This document shows, piece after piece, positions 11,925-15,566 of a stretch of 15,566 nucleotides of DNA (the first letter of the stretch is position 1; each line of letters starts with the position of its first letter). This DNA comes from Chloroflexota bacterium. Lineage in GTDB: Bacteria > Chloroflexota > Anaerolineae > Ardenticatenales > Ardenticatenaceae. A program made the translations under genes and the position numbers. The stretch is from assembly GCA_003520455.1 (NCBI GenBank), contig DOUV01000856.1, forward strand, positions 1 to 15,566, given 5' to 3'. The notes under the pieces are model-generated. The model had not been told where the DNA came from. It made no database searches and saw nothing but the letters and a program-made list of their open reading frames with translations.

Positions 11925-13025
11925 ATGGAATTTGGTATTCCGCGTGAAGTTCGCGACCAGGAAGCCCGTGTGGGGTTGACCCCGGCCGGTGTCGGTGCGC
12001 TGGTTGCCGCCGGCCATACCATCTACGTCGAGCGCGACGCTGGCCTCGCCGCCGGCTTCAGCGATGAGGACTACCGCCGCCAGGGGGGCAAAATCGTCTA
12101 CTCCCCAGATGAGGCCTACCGCCGGGCCGAGGTCGTTGTCAAAGTCGCGCGGCCCACCGTGGAGGAGTACCAGCGCTTCCGGCCGGGCCAGACCCTGCTG
12201 AGCTTTCTCCACCTCGCCGTCGCTTCGCCTGACCTGCTTGAGGCGCTGCAGAGGGTCAGCATCACCGCAATGGCCTGGGAGCTGGTGACCACGCCCGACG
12301 GGCGGCGACCGGCGCTCCAGGTGATGAGCGAGATCGCGGGCCGGCTCGCCCCGGTGTTGGCCGGGAGCTTCTTGCAGACCCACCACGGTGGGCGCGGCAT
12401 CCTCCTGGGCGGGCTGCCCGGCGTCCCGCCGGCCACCGTCGTCATTCTTGGCGCGGGCGAGCTTGGCACGCAGGCTGCCCGGGCCTTCCGGGGGCTCTGC
12501 GCGCACGTGATTGTTCTGGACAGTCGTCTGGCGCAACTCCAAACCATTGACAGCCACCTGGGGGGTGGGATCATCACCATGCAGGCGACCCCGCACGCTC
12601 TGCGCCAGGCCGTCGCCTTTGCGGATGTGTTGGTCGGAGCGGTGTCCGTGCCAGGACAGCGAACGCCCCTCCTCGTCACCCGTGAGATGGTGCGTACGAT
12701 GCGCAGCGGTTCGGTGATCCTGGACTTCGCCGTGGACGATGGCGGTTGCGTCGAAACGACCCGCCCCACCACGCATCGCGATCCCACCTACGCCGTGGAG
12801 GGGGTGATCCACTTCGCCGTCCCGAATGTGCCGGCCCGGGTGGCCCGCACCGCCAGCTACGCCTTGACGAATGCCACTCTGCCCTACTTGCTAGCGCTCG
12901 GCGCCCGCGGGTTATGGCCCGCGCTGCGCGAGATTCCCGACCTCAGCAATGGCCTGGTCGTGCGCGAGGGGCGCCTTGTTCACGCCGACGTCGCCCGCGG
13001 CCTTGACCGGGAGGTCGAACAATGA
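11925..13025 (+). CDS. ald: Alanine dehydrogenase
   Basis: A 366-residue protein of the alanine dehydrogenase/transhydrogenase family. True alanine dehydrogenases interconvert L-alanine and pyruvate plus ammonia with NAD(H). Candidate pyruvate-site residues are in place: R15 (EARVGLTP), K73 (VVVKVARP) and H96 (SFLHLA). The NAD fold has GAGELG (176-181), and the Asp of the motif usually written DQGG is present at D271, but the text here is DDGG. The C-terminal TTHRDPTYAVEGVIHFAVPNVPARVARTASYALTNATLPY is typical. Length is normal. AAGGAG lies 8 bases before the ATG. The TGA overlaps the next ATG (ATGA), so the two genes are translationally coupled. A different amino-acid substrate cannot be excluded. 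Confidence 0.87.
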   Translation: MEFGIPREVRDQEARVGLTPAGVGALVAAGHTIYVERDAGLAAGFSDEDYRRQGGKIVYSPDEAYRRAEVVVKVARPTVEEYQRFRPGQTLLSFLHLAVASPDLLEALQRVSITAMAWELVTTPDGRRPALQVMSEIAGRLAPVLAGSFLQTHHGGRGILLGGLPGVPPATVVILGAGELGTQAARAFRGLCAHVIVLDSRLAQLQTIDSHLGGGIITMQATPHALRQAVAFADVLVGAVSVPGQRTPLLVTREMVRTMRSGSVILDFAVDDGGCVETTRPTTHRDPTYAVEGVIHFAVPNVPARVARTASYALTNATLPYLLALGARGLWPALREIPDLSNGLVVREGRLVHADVARGLDREVEQ

Positions 13026-14320
13026 ATTGGGAAGCCCTGTACCGGAACAAAGTATGCGCTCCGGCCGAAGCGGTGCAGAGCATCGAGTCCGGCCAGCGCG
13101 TCTTCGTCAGCGGCAACGCGGCCTATCCCCAGGCGTTGATCAACGCGCTGATGGAACGCGCCGGCGTTGTGACCAACGTCGAAATTCTTCACCTGCTCAG
13201 CTTTGGCGAGGCCCCTTACGCCGACCCGGCATTGGCGCGCCACTTCCGCCACAACGCGATGTTCATCGGCGCGAATGTCCGCACGGCGGTGCAACAGGGG
13301 CTGGCCGATTTTACGCCTATCTTTCTCTCGGAGGCCGCGCGCCTCTTCACCTCTGGCCAACTGACCCCCGATGTCGCTTTGATCCAGCTCTCGCCGCCCG
13401 ATGAGCACGGCTTCTGCTCCTACGGCTGCGAGGTTGCCATCTCCAAAGCCGCGGCGGAGAGTGCGCGGGTGGTCATCGCTGAGGTCAACCGCCAGATGCC
13501 GCGCACGTTGGGCGACAGCTTCATCCATCTCTCGCGACTTCACCGGCTGGTCGAGGTGGACCGCCCGTTGCCCCAGGTCCGCCAGGGCAGCTTCGACGAG
13601 ATTCAGGCGCGCATCGGGCAGAACGTGGCCGAGTTGGTGCCGCAGGGGGCGACCCTCCAGCTCGGTATCGGCGCCATCCCCGATGCGGTGCTGGCGGCGC
13701 TTGCCACCCATCGCGACCTCGGGGTCCACACTGAGATGTTCTCCGACGGTATCGTGGACCTGGTTGAGCAGGGCATCATAAGTGGTGCCACTAAGACGCT
13801 GCACCGGGGCAAGATTGTGGCCGGTTTTTGCTTCGGTACGCAGAAGCTCTATGACTTCATTGCCGATAATCCCATCATCGAGATGCACCCGACGGAGTAC
13901 GTCAACGATCCCTTCGTGGTAGCCCAAAACGATGCAATGATCGCGATCAACTCCGCGCTCCAGGTGGATCTGACCGGGCAGGTGTGTGCCGATAGCCTGG
14001 GCACGCGCTTCTACAGCGGTGTGGGCGGGCAAGTCGACTTCATGCGCGGGGCGAGTCGCTCCAAGGGTGGCAAGCCGATTATCGCGCTGCCAGCCACCGC
14101 CAAGAGTGGCGCTATCAGCCGCATCGTGCCGACGCTCGAGCCGGGTGCGGGGGTGACCACCACGCGCAACGATATCCACTACGTCGTCACCGAATACGGC
14201 GTGGCCTACCTGCATGGCAAAACCATCCGCGAACGCGCCCTCGCATTGATGAAGATCGCCGCGCCGCGGTTCCGTGAGGAGTTGTTGCGCTTCGCCCGCG
14301 AGGAGCACTATGTTCTCTGA
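13022..14320 (+). CDS. 4-hydroxybutyrate/acetate-type CoA-transferase
   Basis: A 432-residue member of the acetyl-CoA hydrolase/transferase family, closest in style to 4-hydroxybutyrate CoA-transferase (AbfT/Cat2). It would move CoA between acyl-CoA and a free acid through a glutamyl-CoA intermediate. The probable catalytic residue is E238 in HTEMFSDG. The glycine-rich GIGAIPDAVLAAL (215-227) and LGTRFYSGVGGQVDFMRGA are classic. Length fits the family (about 430). It starts inside the stop codon of ald, so the pair is one operon. Coupling of an amino-acid dehydrogenase to a CoA-transferase suggests amino-acid or short-chain-acid fermentation, but the actual acids are unknown. No leader peptide is present. 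The upstream pair promoter at 11838-11867 would serve both genes. Confidence 0.88.
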   Translation: MNWEALYRNKVCAPAEAVQSIESGQRVFVSGNAAYPQALINALMERAGVVTNVEILHLLSFGEAPYADPALARHFRHNAMFIGANVRTAVQQGLADFTPIFLSEAARLFTSGQLTPDVALIQLSPPDEHGFCSYGCEVAISKAAAESARVVIAEVNRQMPRTLGDSFIHLSRLHRLVEVDRPLPQVRQGSFDEIQARIGQNVAELVPQGATLQLGIGAIPDAVLAALATHRDLGVHTEMFSDGIVDLVEQGIISGATKTLHRGKIVAGFCFGTQKLYDFIADNPIIEMHPTEYVNDPFVVAQNDAMIAINSALQVDLTGQVCADSLGTRFYSGVGGQVDFMRGASRSKGGKPIIALPATAKSGAISRIVPTLEPGAGVTTTRNDIHYVVTEYGVAYLHGKTIRERALALMKIAAPRFREELLRFAREEHYVL

Positions 14321-14342
14321 CCCCCTTCTCTGCGTCTGGGGG
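14321..14342 (+). terminator. Weak stem after the CoA-transferase gene
   Basis: CCCCC (14321-14325) can pair with GGGGG (14338-14342) immediately after the stop codon. Only 5 bp, a 12-base loop and no T run, so it is a doubtful terminator. Confidence 0.2.
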
Positions 14343-14460
14343 CTGACGATATGCCGGCTCCAGGCGTGTTCGATCATCGACTTCCAATCGTGTATTGCAG
14401 CAGACGAGGATAGACCTGTTGGGGGAGGCGAACGCCATTTTCCCCAGGCGCGCTTCTCGG

Positions 14461-14490
14461 TTGACATCCGAGACGGCAACGGCATAGACT
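14461..14490 (+). promoter_or_regulatory. Promoter of the ogt transcription unit
   Basis: TTGACA (14461-14466, perfect), an 18-bp spacer and TAGACT (14485-14490, 4 of 6). Transcription should start near 14497, about 57 bases before the small leader ORF at 14554. Confidence 0.65.
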
Positions 14491-14553
14491 CTCTGAGATC
14501 GGATCGATTCCCTCGCCGGTAGTTGTATTTGGGTTGGTTGATGGAGGGCGACT

Positions 14554-14640
14554 ATGAATGGGGCGGTGCAGGATCTTAAGGCTGCGTGGATACGTCTGGT
14601 TTCTACGAATAACGGGAGGAAGTGTGCTGTCGACTTGTGA
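14554..14640 (+). CDS. 28-residue leader ORF overlapping ogt
   Basis: ATG at 14554 is preceded by GGAGGG (14543-14548) at ideal distance. The frame encodes 28 residues (starting MNGAVQDLKAAWIRLV) and stops at 14638-14640, inside the ogt reading frame, 16 bases after the ogt GTG start. No known family. It could couple translation into ogt, or be a leader peptide or a small protein. Its short length means chance is not excluded, but the ribosome site is better than that of many genes here. Confidence 0.4.
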   Translation: MNGAVQDLKAAWIRLVSTNNGRKCAVDL

Positions 14641-15190
14641 TGAGTCAAATCAAGAGCGTTCTACAACAGGCGACGCTCCCAGTGCAACCCTTTTCTTCGA
14701 CCTGATCCCCTCACCGATCGGCGACCTCTTCGTGGCGGTCGGTCCGGCGGGTGTCGTCGCCCTCGAGTTTCACCCCGATGGCGGCGAGGCCGTCCGCCTG
14801 GCGGCGATCCGTGGTGCCCGCGTGATTCGGTCGTCCGAGGCCGTCGCCCCGGTTGCGGCTCAACTGGCCGAGTATTTTGCCGGTTGCCGCCGGCAGTTCG
14901 ATCTCGCGATGGACCTCAGCAGCCTGAGTGCGTTTGAGCGCGACGTCCTGGCCGCGGTCGCGCAGATTCCACCCGGGCAGACGCTGACCTACGGGGAGGT
15001 GGCTCGGGCCGTGGGAAAACCCGCTGCCAGCCAGGCCGTCGGCCAGGCCTTGGGCCGCAACCCGGTCCCCATTGTGATTCCCTGCCACCGCGTCATCGCG
15101 GGCGGTGGCAGGATCGGCGGCTACTCCGGCCGGGGTGGCGTCGAGACCAAGCAGGCGCTGCTGCGACTCGAGGGAGGACTCCTTCTGTGA
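14624..15190 (+). CDS. ogt: Methylated-DNA--protein-cysteine methyltransferase
   Basis: A 188-residue suicide DNA-repair protein that moves the methyl group of O6-methylguanine to its own cysteine. The active-site motif IPCHRV places the acceptor at C154. FERDVLAAVAQIPPGQTLTYGEVARAVGKPAASQAVGQALGRNP (104-147) is the helix-turn-helix DNA-binding and Arg-finger region, and GGYSGRGGVETKQALLRLEG follows. The N-terminal ~100 residues fit the RNase H-like ribonuclease-probe domain. The start GTG at 14624 is chosen because GGGAGGA (14614-14620) lies just before it; the frame is open further up to 14558, but without a ribosome site. The start lies inside a small leader ORF. A second methyltransferase gene begins 71 bases downstream. 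Confidence 0.93.
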   Translation: MLSTCDESNQERSTTGDAPSATLFFDLIPSPIGDLFVAVGPAGVVALEFHPDGGEAVRLAAIRGARVIRSSEAVAPVAAQLAEYFAGCRRQFDLAMDLSSLSAFERDVLAAVAQIPPGQTLTYGEVARAVGKPAASQAVGQALGRNPVPIVIPCHRVIAGGGRIGGYSGRGGVETKQALLRLEGGLLL

Positions 15191-15260
15191 TCCGAGGGAC
15201 CAGGGATTGGAGAGTGGCAGACTGTGGTACCGCCGGCTGTGGCCCGGTGCTGGTGTCGGG

Positions 15261-15566
15261 ATGAGCGACCAGGGTAGCCAGACGACCGGAGCGCCGCCGA
15301 TTTGCTACACCGTGGTCTCGCTGGCGGTGCCCTTCGATGAGTTCATGGTGGCGGCCACGGCCGAGGGTCTCTGTTGGAGTGCCTTCGTCGACCAGGGCGG
15401 ACTCCCCGCGCTCCGGGCCTGGGCTACCCGGCACTGTCGCGGTGTCGCGGTTCAGCGGGGCCTGACACCGCTGCTGGCCCGGGCTCGCGATGCGCTGCAG
15501 CGTTTTTTCTCTGGCCGGCCCGAACCCTTCACTGTCCCCCTCGACCTGCGTGGCACTGCGTTCCAA
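15261..15566 (+). CDS. Second methyltransferase paralogue, N-terminal part
   Basis: An open frame from ATG 15261 to the window edge (102 residues, incomplete). Its layout matches the N-terminal domain of an Ogt/MGMT-type protein: CYTVVSLAVPFDEFMVAATAEGLCWSAF, then LLARARDALQRFFSGRPEPFTVPLDLRGTAFQ, which in this family is followed by the catalytic domain outside the window. The ribosome site is weak (GGTGTCGGG). Compared with the ogt gene just upstream, sequence identity looks low, so it is an old duplication or a second type (Ada/AdaB-like). Whether the PCHR cysteine is present cannot be seen. Confidence 0.75.
   Translation, partial: MSDQGSQTTGAPPICYTVVSLAVPFDEFMVAATAEGLCWSAFVDQGGLPALRAWATRHCRGVAVQRGLTPLLARARDALQRFFSGRPEPFTVPLDLRGTAFQ

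Noticed and set aside
11865..12812. 315-residue open frame antisense to ald
   Set aside because: Shadow of the alanine dehydrogenase gene; no ribosome site or domain.
12980..14485. 501-residue open frame antisense to the CoA-transferase
   Set aside because: The same shadow effect; no motif, and the sense strand has clear catalytic signatures.
15093..15566. 157-residue minus-strand frame at the right edge
   Set aside because: Antisense to the second methyltransferase N-terminus, which is clearly protein-like on the plus strand.

Overview
The window is a GC-rich bacterial chromosome segment, mostly housekeeping and metabolic genes. The best guess, by inference only, is the phylum Chloroflexota. 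The reasons are a TrmB-type regulator with a cysteine cluster, a long XRE-STAND-TPR regulator of a kind common there, short GGCTTCAGCC-like intergenic hairpins, and near-consensus sigma70-type promoters. No rRNA, tRNA, CRISPR array, transposase or phage gene was seen.

Left part (1-4760), all plus strand. Two perfect hairpins with the same loop open the window. They are followed by a CoA-type Nudix hydrolase and then a TrmB-family regulator. The regulator has a very clear promoter, with a perfect palindrome just downstream of its -10 box. Overlapping the regulator's stop codon is what looks like the broken remnant of a small membrane protein. Next come an FAD/NAD ferredoxin-reductase-like enzyme and GTP cyclohydrolase I (folE), closed by two strong stem-loops.

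Middle part (4767-7056). A membrane-anchored Trm112-like small protein on the minus strand is divergent from an aldehyde dehydrogenase. Each has a recognisable promoter in the gap between them, and the ALDH promoter settles which ALDH start codon is likely.

Accessory part (about 7070-11250). By eye this is less GC-rich and differs in style from its surroundings. A SnoaL-like protein and a DUF4242 protein lie on the minus strand. Divergent from them is a 1009-residue regulator (XRE HTH, STAND-type ATPase, TPR-like repeats). The regulator's promoter is nearly ideal and lies on top of the DUF4242 start codon. A 20-bp-spaced direct repeat sits between the two genes. Short repeats flank the block, which suggests a mobile or horizontally acquired regulator/target cassette. 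It is the best candidate here for an undescribed system.

Right part (11250-15566). About 0.85 kb has no supportable gene but many hairpins. Then an alanine-dehydrogenase-like gene overlaps a 4-hydroxybutyrate/acetate-type CoA-transferase by ATGA, forming a coupled two-gene operon. Finally there is a short leader ORF overlapping an O6-methylguanine-DNA methyltransferase (ogt), followed by the start of a second, divergent methyltransferase paralogue that runs off the window.
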